From positions 62,001-126,000 of the forward strand of contig JADCRB010000022.1 of NCBI GenBank assembly GCA_021464245.1: a stretch of DNA of 64,000 nt, read 5' to 3'. The DNA comes from Carallia brachiata (Eukaryota; Streptophyta; Magnoliopsida; Malpighiales; Rhizophoraceae). This document shows positions 11,501-22,685 of the stretch, one piece after another. How positions within the stretch are numbered: position 1 is the first letter of the stretch; the number at the start of each line of letters is the position of its first letter. The position numbers and the translations under genes were made by a program. The notes under the pieces are model-generated. The model ran no database searches, was not told the origin of the DNA, and saw nothing but the letters and a program-made list of their open reading frames with translations.

Positions 11501-13668
11501 ATTGTGTCAACTGTATCACACTCCAAGAGATCAACTAAGGGTTTAGCCATATAGAACATGAAAATCCCCTGGAAAGGTATTCATGCTACCAATGGTACAT
11601 AAGTGAGAGAATTTTGTGTTACCTTGCAAAGCCAAGGATAGCATGTTCTTAATTGTGTCAACGGTATCACACTCCGAGAGATCAACTAAGGGTACCCCAA
11701 TAGCTTTCTCAACAGGAAGACCTGTCAGTTCAGCTGCTTTGGAATTCCAACCATTTATATTACCCGAGGCATCAACAGCCAAGATGGGAACACCAGCTGT
11801 CTCAATTAGGCGCACCATTTCATTCGTAATTATATGCAGTTCATCAACTTTTTGAATTCTGTCATCAGCCAGAGGAACATTCACAACCATCTTGTTGTCA
11901 TCTACATTCTCATCCTGCAAGGACCCTTTCAATATCAACTGCAAGGAATGGATGGCATCCATGTCAACATCTTCCCATGGTAAGCTCCGCCACTTAACCA
12001 CCTCTAGAAAAGCCTTGAATGACGATCGAGGGTGCATCATTTTCCCGTCATCCTTGTTATGAGGATCATGCTTTGCACCACCCCACTTGATCTCTTTAGC
12101 AGTGTGTGATCTAAACCAAAAAAGAAAATCCTTGGCAGTAATCTTAACGGCAGCCATCCCGCAAACCGCGTCACCAAGATCTGAAGCACCAGGATAGCCG
12201 GCTTCCATAAGACTATCAGTGCTTAAGCCTGTTGTTCCACTGTGACACTCAAGAAGCCATTCTGCTATATCACTAATTTGTGCTTCTGTTGGGGTAATTC
12301 CAAGCAACCAAGTTTTCTTTCTGTAATAAAGTGCAGCTCCATCACACTTAACAAGATCCATAACGTTAGGTGATTGAGTGACAATTGCCACAGGAGCATC
12401 TCTAAGGAGCATGTCACAAAGCACAGTTTGAGTTTGCAAGATATGCTTCTCCCTCATTTGAGTGGCTAACTCCACTTCCTTGTTGATTTGTACACCAAAA
12501 ACTTGAATCAAGAACTCACATGCATACCTTAAAGGAAAGGGAACAAACCGAGGGCTTGTATGATGGCAAACCACCAAGCCCCACAATTTTCTTCCATTCT
12601 GCTGGCCACTGTCCATCTCAGCATCATCCTCATTGATAGTGACAGACATCACAAGAGATGCAATTGAGCCCATATTCGCCATGTACTGGGCATGACACCC
12701 ATGAGGAGCTCTCAGTGTTGATCCGCAAAGGCTTAATGGCTGAGCCAATCTCCTGTCTTGAACTACTTTAACTGGTGGGGCAAGACAATCACATATCATC
12801 CGAACCTTGTTCTTCATGAAAAGGAATCTTGATGCTTGAGGTATATCAGTAGCTGGGAAATGCAACCCAAGATAAGGTTCCAAGTCAGTTCTGCAGCTCT
12901 CTGCAACCACTTCCCCATGCTCATCATCATGAAATCGGTACACCATTACACGATCATATCCTGTCAAATCCCTAACTTCCTTCACTAAAACTTCACACAA
13001 CAGAGACATATTTCTGCTGGGCAAGGATTGCAATCTTGAAATGGCTTTGGCAGCAAGTTTATATGATTTCAGTGCCCCTGCAGCTGTCACCGGAACATCA
13101 GCTGGATTAACTGGCTCTAAATCTAAAACCAACCCTACATCAATTCTGTGCAAAATTGCATAAAAGGGCTTGCCCGAGGTTTTACAATGAATTAATATGG
13201 GATTCAGAAGATTAACTTCCTCAAAGTTGGCTGCTTTCTGCAAGGCAGCGGCACCTGAAGGCCGGAAAAGTGTCCGCATATCAATTCCAAAAGTCAGAGC
13301 TTCTTGCTGCTCAATGCTTGGAACGGCATGTGATGCCAGATCCAACATTTCTGGTGCATTCTCGCTATAGGCAAGAACCCTGAAATTCTGCTTGTCCACA
13401 GCAACCATACAGCCAAATGGTTGAATCAGTTTCCCTCTCTGCATCTCTTTTGGAGGTAAGCTGAAACAGTTGGGGAAGGAACATTGCTAGTTGAACTTGA
13501 AACATTGACGTCAACCGAAGTGGAGTAATCAAACTGCTGTTCAGATTCTTCAAAGTCTTCATGTAACTTGGCATCAATTGGGGTCTGTACAATTGCACGA
13601 ACGTGTTGCTTTGATCGAGCAGAACTGCTCCTTGCACTATTAGTCTTGCTTGTTGATTTCGAAGACAT
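8504..13668 (-). CDS. PHYC: Phytochrome C (four exons, two frameshifts)
   Basis: Red/far-red photoreceptor acting in cytosol and nucleus. Exons read 13668-11623, 11034-10219, 10038-9742 and 8708-8504, all with GT-AG introns at the positions usual for plant phytochromes. The product would be about 1,120 residues. Order: Ser-rich N-terminal extension, PAS, GAF with the bilin-attachment Cys in [11 protein letters not shown] (near residue 324), PHY, two PAS repeats (FGPRENS.., [10 protein letters not shown]), and a histidine-kinase-related region ([43 protein letters not shown]). The close of the last exon (VEFPLANET) and the N-terminus ([16 protein letters not shown]) fit PHYC better than PHYA, PHYB or PHYE. 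Two breaks: a shift near 13448 after YLQK, and one near 10613 between TKLMILL and [10 protein letters not shown]. Either this is a recent pseudogene or the consensus has small errors; every splice site and key residue otherwise looks intact. Confidence 0.88.
11392..11695 (-). repeat. 151-153 bp tandem duplication across PHYC exon 1/intron 1
   Basis: Two adjacent copies (about 11392-11543 and 11544-11695) each hold the last part of exon 1 ([19 protein letters not shown]), the GT donor and the first roughly 75 bases of intron 1. Copies differ by a few substitutions and a 2-bp indel. The exon-proximal copy (donor at 11622-11621) fits the normal reading; the second donor (11471-11470) lies inside the intron. 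Confidence 0.85.
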
Positions 13669-14560
13669 CTCTTAACCTTAACCACCCCCTCCCCCCACCC
13701 TCTTCAAAACTCTTCCTTTTTTTTGCTACCTTCTTTCAACCAAACCAAGCAACGTAAACGAAATAGGGCAAAACTACCAAACCAGAGTCTTAATTTCCTC
13801 CATCTTCAATTCCAAAAATCTGCGTTCAAAGATCAAGAAATCTCCAGAATTTGTCCACTCTTTGTTGCCTGGAATCTACTGGACCCAGGAAACATCACTG
13901 ATGTCAAAAAGGAAAGAAACCCACCAGCAATTTAATAGCTAAAAAGCGGTCTCTTTTTTCCATTGTTAATCCCCAGAGAAAGAAATTATGGAATTCACAC
14001 TCTCTCATGAGTTTATTCTCAACTACAAAGCCACCAAGACACAACATCAACTAGATTCTTGTAGAACTCTCCTCAAGTTAGTATTGGTTCCTCTTGTTGC
14101 CACCTCAAAAAAAAAAAAAAAAAAACACCTCCAGAATATTTAAGAAAAACCACCCAGATAAACATCCATCTCCTGAACTGCCTCAGTAAAAAACTACAAA
14201 ATCCTCTGTTGCCCACTCTACAAAAGTATCTGCACTGCAGCCCACATCCAACTTGGCAAATAATCCAAACACTCTTATCTCACACACCCCAAAATTAGCA
14301 TTCATTCATCTGCACAAAACAAACTCAAAGCATCAAAACAGGACAGCACACAAAGTTCCAAGATTTAATCAAAACAATTATTATATTATATGAATATAAC
14401 ACACAGACATACAGAGAGAGAATGAATTGTGAGACTGACCCATCAAAATCTGCAGCCCGTGCAGGCAAGATTCAGCAACACGCCACTCACGGACTCACCC
14501 CAAATCAAGAGGCAGTGAAGCAGAAGGCTGCTGGCTTCCGAGAAAATATAATTAAATAAT

Positions 14561-14570
14561 ATTATATATA
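14561..14570 (-). promoter_or_regulatory. Possible TATA box of PHYC
   Basis: TATATATAAT on the minus strand, about 890 bp upstream of the ATG. Plant phytochrome genes commonly have long leaders with a 5' UTR intron, so this distance is plausible. I could not fix the leader intron. Confidence 0.3.
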
Positions 14571-14599
14571 TGGATATTTCGTCATTTTCCTATTCAGGA

Positions 14600-15830
14600 T
14601 TTTTTTTTTCTTCTTCTGTTATCCAGAAAGTCTCGTTAATCTCTTAACTAATCTAATTCGAGTACTGTCGGATCTATATTGAGACTCTCCTGTCTGCTTT
14701 AAGAAATTAAAAAATAAATAAATAAATAAAATTACATATATTTCGTTTTGACAAGGTTAATTTAGGTGGGTTTTGGTTGATTCGACTAATTATTATGAGT
14801 TCGTTGGTTATCTTATCCATCTTTGTTTTGTTATGTTTTGTTGTTAGCTGTTCTGTTTAGGCTTATTACATATGTTGTTAGATTGTCTTGCAATGAAAAA
14901 GTGTGGTTTAAAAAACATAAAGACGATTTACAAAAAGATTTAATGTACGAAATTCGAATTTAAAGAATACTACTTATTGTGTGAAGTGTTTTTATTTATA
15001 ATTTTATAATACAAATGAAAATTTTTTATTATTAAATTTTTTTAATTATTATTCATACATCTCGGTGGTGCAATTATTATGGAATCATATTTAAAAGATT
15101 CCCCGAAATTACTCATCTTTGGATTTGCCTCGCATGCCTAATAAATTTCTCGACATGCCACTTTAAGTTCTATAATTGTATTTACTATGTAGGCTATTTA
15201 GCATGATAATTACGTTTCGTACATCGGAATGTGAAGGGGGCACGTAATAATTTGATTACATAAATATCGTATTTGCACAATATTATATAGATTTATTTGA
15301 GAAAAAGAAAAAAAATTCGATAAATCCATAACACAAAGTTGTTTGCAGATATTTTAACATATGAAAAAATTTTATGATAATATAACAGTGAAAATACAGT
15401 AAATATAGAATAATTTATACTATTAAATTATAAAAATTATATTAAATTTAATAAAAAAAAATAAATTATTAAATATTATTAATTTTTTACTTATTTTACA
15501 AATCTTGTTGCAAAAGCAACATTAATGTTACATTTCACTCATTATGTGCCTTCAGTTAAAAAGAAAGTTTGGAGTGGTGCGATTAGTAATATGTTACGAC
15601 TTTAGGGAAAAATTTTGGATCTTAGACTTATTAAAATATATTAATAGAGTTAAATTTACGTTTTATTGTTTAATATTATTCATTTTACACTTTTTTTGGG
15701 CGCATGGTAACAAAACGCTATTCATGAATAAATTAAGTTAAAAAATAATATTTTATATAATATATTATAGTATGTGTTATTTTTTTATTAATAAAATTAT
15801 CATATCATTAATCATATATATCGCCTTCGT
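14600..15830. other. Intergenic, AT-rich
   Basis: Spacer upstream of PHYC with many A/T tracts. The open frame at 15544-15741 has no recognisable feature. Confidence 0.4.
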
Positions 15831-15864
15831 TATTGGACCCAAAAATTGTCCGACCTTGGACACA

Positions 15865-15940
15865 GGATGTTAGCCACGTGTCAGGTAGATACGTGTCACC
15901 ATCGAGACCGAACATAACAATACGTACACGTCACGCCGAG
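15865..15940. promoter_or_regulatory. Cluster of G-box/ABRE-like ACGT elements
   Basis: Four ACGT-core words lie within about 75 bp: the G-box GCCACGTGTC (CACGTG at 15875-15880), ATACGTGTCACC (15890-15901) and TACGTACACGTCACG (about 15921-15935). Such clusters bind bZIP/bHLH factors in ABA- and light-responsive promoters. The nearest downstream gene on the minus strand is PHYC, whose ATG is about 2.2 kb away. Binding is inferred from sequence only. Confidence 0.4.
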
Positions 15941-17004
15941 TGCAAGAGAAACGTTCTGGTGCCGAGACATTTGGCAGTACTCACCACCGGATGTTACCCG
16001 GCAACAGCAGTCTTATGAGCAAAACCAAACACCCCATAAACAAAAGCAAAAGTATTCACAACATTAAAAAAAAATTCACAGCACTCTCCAAAGTTCAAAA
16101 CTTTGTGAAGTGACAGTGGAACAAGGAAATTTTTTGTGCATATTTCTTTGTACAATTGAAATTAGTGAGATCATATTTAATTTTTTTTCATAAATTTTTT
16201 TATCAAATAAAAAAAATTTATTGTATGTATATTGATTATCGAATTTATAAGTTGAAGTCGGAATGATATCCCGTTTTATGTGTCTCATTCAACCTAACGT
16301 ATAGAAAATGATACACTACTTAAATACTGTTAAATTTAAGTGTGATTCTCTCAAACTAATTATAATAATTATTGAATCTAAAATTAATAACGTGCAGTTC
16401 ACTGTTGATTAAAAGTACTGCCACTGAAACTTAAATTTAAATTACAAATAAAAGAAATATATCCAATTAATATTAGGCTACTACTTTTAATAATATTTTT
16501 CATAGACTTTTGGGATGTGGCTGCTGCAGGCAGAAGATAAACTTTGTCCCACAAAGTAATAATATCATAATTGTTGACCAAATGTTTGGTCTTCATCTCT
16601 TGCATCACGAGTCACGGCATTATGAATGTGCAAAATGGCGGTTAGGCCCGAGTCTAGAATAAATAAATTCACGTCCGTATAATATTTTTTTTTCGTTAAC
16701 ATAATCAAGAAATTATGCGACTAGTTGGTGTTTGATTTTGGCAAGCCGATTTTCTCCCTCCAATCGCTTGATGATTCAAGGCACCCATTTCACAATTTCA
16801 ACTCATCTATTTGTATTTTAACGCTCGTATTTCGTCATATAGTTCTGTATTTCAAAGCTAGATTTTGACGTTTCATCGAGTTTATTTAAAATCATTTCGA
16901 GTCTAGTTTGGCTAATGGGTGGAACAATGATAATATGCCAAAAGCAATAACGTTTTACCTATCAAAAACTACTTTGATGGGAATCTTTAACAGAAAATCA
17001 CACT
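15941..17004. other. Intergenic, no gene seen
   Basis: Spacer between the G-box cluster and the 3' end of the LOB-domain gene. A tiny A-rich insert flanked by ATTCACA words occurs near 16058-16083. Short open frames lack motifs. Confidence 0.4.
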
Positions 17005-17674
17005 TCACAGGTTCCAATCACACTCTGTAGAAAACTGGATAGGATCATGAGCCAGGGTGTAATCATCCATTGAGAAATTGCCACCGCCAAGAACAAAGTC
17101 ATCATTAGGGGCACCACCAAAATCTGGCTGATGAGAATTATTCATGAGGATTCCCAGTAACTGATCTCTTTGTTCCTTCATCTCCAAGACTTGAACTTTC
17201 GTGGACTCAACCTGTGATTTTAGCTCTTGAGCCATCTTTTGCAAGTGGAAAATAGCACCTGCGCTGCCATACACAGGGTCTCTGAGCCTTGCTGTTGCTT
17301 CATAGACCATAGCTTTGACAGCATCTTCCCTTTCCGATTCTTCCACCATCTGACACCATTGCAACACAGCAAGATAAATTTTAATGAAGCAAATTATGAA
17401 GAAAGTGCCCTTGGGAGGCTTTGCAGAGAGAGATGAGAATTTAGATGGTAACAACTTGCAACAGCAGCCAGCAAAAAAACGTATAAAGTTCCACCTGAAT
17501 CATTTTAATAACATTGCTAGCGCCAAAAACCTTGTGAACACCAGCAAATTTCTCAATTTCATTACTTGGGAAATAAGGCGCAAGCACACAATTATTGTCA
17601 CATCTCCTACGTAGAAGCCTGCAAGCAGCACAAGGTTGCTGAGTCCTGCCTCTTGCCAGTGCTTGGCAATCCAT
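17005..17674 (-). CDS. LOB-domain (LBD/ASL) transcription factor, class I
   Basis: Plant-specific nuclear DNA-binding protein of 174 residues in two exons: 17674-17495 and 17349-17005. The intron (17494-17350) has GT-AG ends. The N-terminal LOB domain has the zinc-finger-like block CAACRLLRRRCDNNC (CX2CX6CX3C), then the GAS block with FAGVHKVFGASNVIKM. After the intron comes EDAVKAMVYEATARLRDPVYG, then a leucine-zipper-like coiled segment (IFHLQKMAQELKSQV and on). The C-terminus is acidic and ends in CDWNL. The start at 17674 (MDCQALARG) places the cysteine block where class I proteins have it. An open frame extends upstream but its extra residues are not LBD-like. No frameshift is present. 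The exact LBD number was not assigned; it resembles the LBD1/LBD11 group. Confidence 0.88.
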
Positions 17675-17799
17675 GTTTCTATATTGGGATTTTGTTTCTG
17701 AGGAAACTTTGACGAGAAATGGTGTATATAAGAGGAGAAGCCGAGCTTGCTGACAAGTTGACAACTATAGCTTTTCTGCGGGGGTGCCAAAATTTCCGT

Positions 17800-19080
17800 G
17801 GTCTATGCGCAAGAAAGCGAAGGATGGGCTGCTTTCAGAAACAGGTTTAAGGTGATAAAAAATGTTGAATATTTTGATACCTTAACTGTTGGGACTTGAG
17901 GACATTGGACCTAACAAGTAGCAAACAAGTTGGGGTTTTCCCAAAAAGACTTTAGTTGAGGTAGAGTTAGTCGCTGTCCCTGGTAAGAAATGAGCTACCA
18001 AATGCCATCCAACTTCTCACTTGTTGCCATCTGTCATCTGACGGGATTTGAATAGGAAATGCTGGATTTTCTTGTTAAAGTTCAAGATTAACTGCCAATT
18101 ATCCTTAGCATCTTCCTAAAGTTTCTGTCAAAGCATCATTCTGGTGTAGAAAATATAAAACCAAACTTTGAATTTGAAGATTTCATGACACATATGCACG
18201 TTTTTTCAATGCTTTGATATTATCCATTTTTAAATGATGCTTTGCATTGACTCGGTGCTACCGTAGAGCTGCTAGGCTTGCAGTCCCCACAACCAAGGAT
18301 CAAACCCTTGCACCAGGAATTTTCCTTCTTGCTGATACTCCATATAACTCATCATCTTTAGTAAGAGAAGAAAATGAATAACACAACGTAAAAGGTATTA
18401 CATAATTGTAATTAACAGGCAAGTTTTTGTCTATCAGATTAAGTTCATCTACACCTCTATCTTCATAGCCGATCAGAAAGCACCACAACCAGCAAGAGGA
18501 ATGAAAGGATAGAAAATTAGAACTCTGAGTCCAAGGTTTCAGCAGTCTCCTTTTCTGATGACTATCAAATGAACAAGGCTGGACACTTGAACCAACCCAA
18601 AACTCCAGAAATACAAGTGATCTGCTAATGCCTGATCCCAAAATCGGAAAGGCTTCAAAACTAAACCACACATCAAATAAATTGTGCAGCAAACATAAAG
18701 AAAAGAACTACTTGCCGAGTGTAAATTATGGGTAAGTGTAATCAGAACACTTGGACAATACAAACGAATTTCTCTTTTGTTCTAGATCCATTTAAGTAGG
18801 AACTAGAACACAAGGATTTGTCAAAAGACCGACATCTTTCTGCCTAATTAGCTCAGAAATAAGAATTAGGAGCATCTACGTGAATTATTGCAAAAGAGAA
18901 CAGACAAAACTAATGGTAAGTAATTTTGGTTTCATTAAAGCATTGCAAAGAAACAACATGATAATACAAATGTCAAGCATTTTTTCAAGCTTTCTGTAAC
19001 TTGCTTGACGAAATGGGAAAGCTATTTAGACATCCTGGTTACAAAAGTAGGACAAGTAAAAACTAAAAAGACTCAGTCTT
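17800..19080. other. Intergenic plus likely 3' UTR of GnT-II
   Basis: No coding exon is convincing. Minus-strand open frames at 18300-18763 overlap in different frames and lack any family signature. The part nearest 19080 is probably the 3' UTR of the GnT-II gene. Confidence 0.4.
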
Positions 19081-20370
19081 TCATGTTGTAGAACCCACAA
19101 CTGGGAAGCGATACATCTCAGCAAACTTCAAGCACAAATGACGGTCCCTGTCATCTCCCCAGCCTCCCCAGCCCTTGAACCCAGCTTTATATCCTGGCTG
19201 ATGCTCATAAACATGAACATCCCACTTTGAATCAATGTTGGCTACCTTATCGTTGTCTTCAACCGGAATTTTTACAACGCCGTTGTCAATGCAAACACTT
19301 TTCTCCCCATGACCCTGATGCAAACCACATTTCCCAAAATGAACAGCGCTTGTCCTTGCCGCCCGTAGTGTGTAAACTGGACTGCCAAATGAGGGATAAA
19401 CTGTTGTCCACATAGTTATATCCCAATTGTAGTCGTCAAAGAAACAAAATTCTCTTGCCTTCATATGAATTTTTCTCCAAACAGTCCGATTAAAGGAATA
19501 GCCCACATTTCCCATTCTCTCAGCAATTAAACAATCCCAATTTTCTCCTCTTGAATTCACATCAGAAGGTGCCAAATTTGCAGCATAGCAATCTGGGCAC
19601 TTCAGCGGCTTCAATTTTGTCAATATCTGCAAATTGCGATATGCATTAGGAAAGATGAAATGATCCTCCTCTATGAACAGGATATGACCCAACCGCCCCT
19701 TTGTCTCATTCAATCCATCCCACACTGTGTTCATCATCCACCACCAATGATGCTTCAGTGACACTATCCTTGGCAATCGGTGGTTCCCAAACTGATCCGG
19801 ATTCCCCACGCAATGTTTCTTTGCTGCGTCATCTTTATTACTACAGTCATTTGGGGAAACGCCAGGAAAACTATCGGGAAATACGTGGGGCGAGTAAGGG
19901 GCGAATATCTGTTTCACCTGGCAAAATTTGATACTTTCCACAATCTTATTCATTTCTTCAAAGTATCCATCATGGCTAACAATGAGTAAAGTCTCGCTTA
20001 TACCAACCACTCTTGACAGGCTCTCCACAACTACTTTGAGATATTGAGGCCTATTGTGGACATATAGGACAATGGTTATGTGATCTTTGGCTAAATTAGG
20101 GAATAAATCTCTGTTCCTCGGCGGCAACTGGTTAAGCTTCTCCAATCGAATTGACAATTCACTTTGACTAGGGAGACTTAATATTTTCCCAATTTTGGAA
20201 TAGTTATAACCAGGACTCCAATCTTCATTCCAATAAGCGGACTTTGACACCGAATTCGCCTTCAATAGAACAATCAGCAGCAAAACACCTACTAGTGTAA
20301 CAACAACAATAGAAAGGAATCGGCGAAAAGCCCCGGCTTTCAAGCGGGGTTTCTTGCCATTTGCAGCCAT
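19081..20370 (-). CDS. Alpha-1,6-mannosyl-glycoprotein beta-1,2-GlcNAc-transferase (GnT-II)
   Basis: Golgi type II membrane enzyme that adds the second GlcNAc to the alpha-1,6 mannose arm, making biantennary complex N-glycans. The intact intronless frame encodes 429 residues, close to the length known for plant GnT-II. A short basic cytosolic tail (GKKPRLKAGAFRRF) is followed by a signal anchor at about residues 18-38, a stem, and the catalytic domain. The DxD-like metal/sugar-nucleotide site is EED at 234-236 in LFIEEDHF. Other family blocks seen are VLYVHNRPQYLKVVVESL, DCYAANLAPSDV, GYSFNRTVWRKI, FDDYNWDITMW and VHFGKCGLHQGHG. The upstream minus strand has a weak TATA-like word (CTATTTAAG at 20919-20930). 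No damage is visible; this is one of the clearest genes in the window. Confidence 0.95.
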   Translation of the reverse strand: MAANGKKPRLKAGAFRRFLSIVVVTLVGVLLLIVLLKANSVSKSAYWNEDWSPGYNYSKIGKILSLPSQSELSIRLEKLNQLPPRNRDLFPNLAKDHITIVLYVHNRPQYLKVVVESLSRVVGISETLLIVSHDGYFEEMNKIVESIKFCQVKQIFAPYSPHVFPDSFPGVSPNDCSNKDDAAKKHCVGNPDQFGNHRLPRIVSLKHHWWWMMNTVWDGLNETKGRLGHILFIEEDHFIFPNAYRNLQILTKLKPLKCPDCYAANLAPSDVNSRGENWDCLIAERMGNVGYSFNRTVWRKIHMKAREFCFFDDYNWDITMWTTVYPSFGSPVYTLRAARTSAVHFGKCGLHQGHGEKSVCIDNGVVKIPVEDNDKVANIDSKWDVHVYEHQPGYKAGFKGWGGWGDDRDRHLCLKFAEMYRFPVVGSTT

Positions 20371-20939
20371 AACAAAAAAAAAAAGGCGGCATCAAGTAAC
20401 TTTTGTTTCACTTCCAGTCTTCCGCGCATAATACAAACAACAGAACTTGAAAGCGGAAAGATCAAAACTTGATACGGAAAAAAGAGCAAGAAGATGCATA
20501 AGCAAAAGGGTGAGTGTCAAAAACCTCCAAAACTGTCTGCGAAACTGAGATTGAAGCATCCACAGTTCCTTATTCTCCAGACCCACCTTGCAAAATCCGA
20601 GCTTTCTTCCGTGAGCGATCAAATCGGTGCAAAAGAAGAGGGTTTAGCCTCCCAAACGGGCAGAACCCATTGAAAAAAAAAAAAAACCCACAAAAAAACA
20701 CAACCGATAGAAAAAGAGACAGACCCACAAGGGATTATGGGATGTGTGGTCCGCAAATTAAATAATCTGTGCACCAGATGGCTTTCAAATCAGTTTCAAT
20801 TAAGCTTCTTAGATGAAAGTGCCAGATTGCATCGTTGACCAAGAGAAGAGAACAGAACACAAAGACCCGCCGGGCACGTTGGAGGTGCTTTCTGAGGAAG
20901 ACTTCTTCACTTTTGTTGGCTTAAATAGATGGAAAATTT

Positions 20940-21997
20940 ATGACGTTTCTGGACTTCAACTAGTTGGCAGTTGAGGACTTCATAGGCTGCAATCTAAGGA
21001 ATGGAAACGGGAACTACAAGGCAAGTTTCTTTATTATTTTTAAGGACAAGATGGTCAAAACACAAAAAGATTTAAGGGAATCTATAAACGCGCATATTTC
21101 TTTGTGCAGATTTTTTTTTTTTTTTTCGTGTAAGACCGTTCAAGTCTAATAATATTTAAATTTTAAATTAGTATTATGAGACAGAATAAATACGTACATA
21201 CATTAGTGAAGCACTTGTTGCCCAACAAAAGAAGAAAATCCCATTTCTAGGTTCCGTTTCATAATTAATGCCGGCAAAATAGCGCGACTCCTGTGAGCTG
21301 TGATTTTTGGTATTGGTTAATTATTGTTTTTAAGGCTGTTAGTCCTTTTATCCTTGGTTAATTATTGTTTTTCAGGTTGTTAATGATCGCTAGTCTCTTT
21401 TCTTTTTCTTTTTCTTTTTTTCTGGTTTGCTTCCCTTTCATTTTCATTTTACACCAAATCAGCAAATATCAAAGAAAATATGAAAAATCTCCACACGCAT
21501 TCAAAGATATCTGCATTTTATATCAACTGTTTTTTATTTTTTTATTTTTTTGATTTTATTCTTCTTCTTTTTAACAAAATCATCAAGACAATTTGTCAAG
21601 TGTTGAGAAAATTGTTTATATTTTTACTCAACACAAAACGATAAATAGGTGTCGATGAGCTCGTCAATAGCAAAATATTTTCTTTTGGTTTTCCATCAAA
21701 CCAAGTAATTAACAGCAGAATCATAAAACCAAACCATCATAATAAATGACGCAAATCCACAATTTGCTTTCCAAGAAACTGAAAATTTGTGTATACTTTT
21801 TTCATGAAAGCTGTTTTTCCTCCATATATTATTAACACAGCGGTCTGTTGGCTGATGATAATACAGAACCACGTGTGTGACTTTGAGGGACAGAGATGGG
21901 CCACTTAGGCATGGCATGTCAATCTTATGTTTGTTTGGATAAGGTTTAGTATCCAGAGCTGTCAAATATCATTGGCAACTCGTTATCCTAATGTCGT
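20940..21997. other. Intergenic between divergent genes
   Basis: Spacer between GnT-II (-) and the small plastid-type gene (+). It contains pyrimidine tracts (around 21110-21127 and 21400-21420). No exon is seen. Confidence 0.4.
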
Positions 21998-22006
21998 GCA
22001 TATATA
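21998..22006 (+). promoter_or_regulatory. TATA-like box upstream of the 22058 gene
   Basis: GCATATATACATT (21997-22009) lies about 55 bp upstream of the ATG at 22058, implying a very short leader. An out-of-frame ATG at 22044 may fall inside that leader. Confidence 0.35.
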
Positions 22007-22057
22007 CATTTGGGCAGTCGAGGAATTGGCCCGGAAAAGCTTGCATGCCTTGTGAAA

Positions 22058-22685
22058 ATGGCAGCCAATTTGGCACTCTCTTCTAGTCTCACCGCCACCC
22101 GAATTCCCAGCCTGCCAAAGTCATCATCTTTGTCTCCCCAAGTTCACAATTATAGTTTACCTAAGAAAAGGTTTCATCAGTTTAGACTCCAAGCAAACAT
22201 CGGTAAGTGGATACTTCTTCTGCTACGTTTTTCTTTCCCCATCTTCTTTTTCACCGGTTGAATTTGCGGTGGAATCTTTGGCCAAATGGGTCTGAGATAA
22301 CACAGTTAAAGAAGTGATTTTTGGTGGTCTTTAGGGGGCGGAGATGGAGAACTCAAGCCAAAAGGGAAGAAGAAATTTATTACCAAAGACGAGGAACCAG
22401 AACAGTGAGCGCTCTAATTTTAATCCTTGTCAGTTTTTACAAGACATCCAATAGGTTTAAGCTATTAGATGAAGTTAATAGAATTAGCATCAGGTATGTT
22501 CAATTGGCCTACTCAGATTAGTACGGCTGAAGTTTTGCAGGTATTGGCAAACGGCGGGAGAAAGGGAAGGAGAGAATCCCATGAAGACGCCCCTGCCTTA
22601 TATCATCATTTTTGGCATGTCAACGCCTTTCGTGATCTTAGCCATTGCTTTTGCCAATGGTTGGATTAAGGTACCCGCCCGATAA
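22058..22685 (+). CDS. Small plastid-targeted single-span membrane protein (three exons)
   Basis: Exons are 22058-22202, 22335-22404 and 22541-22685, joined by GT-AG introns with consistent phases, giving 119 residues. The N-terminus (MAANLALSSSLTATRIPSL and on, rich in Ser, Thr, Ala, Lys; almost no acid) looks like a chloroplast transit peptide of about 46 residues. The mature part starts GGGDGELKPKGKKKFITKDEEPEQ, continues YWQTAGEREGENPMKTPLPY, and has one hydrophobic segment (about residues 90-110: LPYIIIFGMSTPFVILAIAF) before the short end NGWIKVPAR. This looks like a nuclear-encoded thylakoid membrane protein. I do not recognise the family with certainty. The gene is convergent with the SnRK1 beta gene. 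The ATG at 22044 would give a short overlapping uORF ending TAG near 22085. Confidence 0.75.

Noticed and set aside
8504..13668. PHYA or PHYE as the identity of the phytochrome
   Set aside because: N-terminal extension, YLQK/QRG context, the exon 3 start (CYMELRS) and the VEFPL end agree better with PHYC as I know these families.
14103..14128. A tract with flanking CACCTC repeats as a further LINE tail
   Set aside because: The 6-bp flanking match is too short to separate from chance.
18270..18345. GGGTTTGATCC (minus) resembling a tRNA box B
   Set aside because: No box A at a suitable distance and no tRNA fold.
18300..18763. Two overlapping minus-strand open frames
   Set aside because: Different frames over the same DNA, no motif, and location in the likely 3' UTR/spacer of GnT-II.
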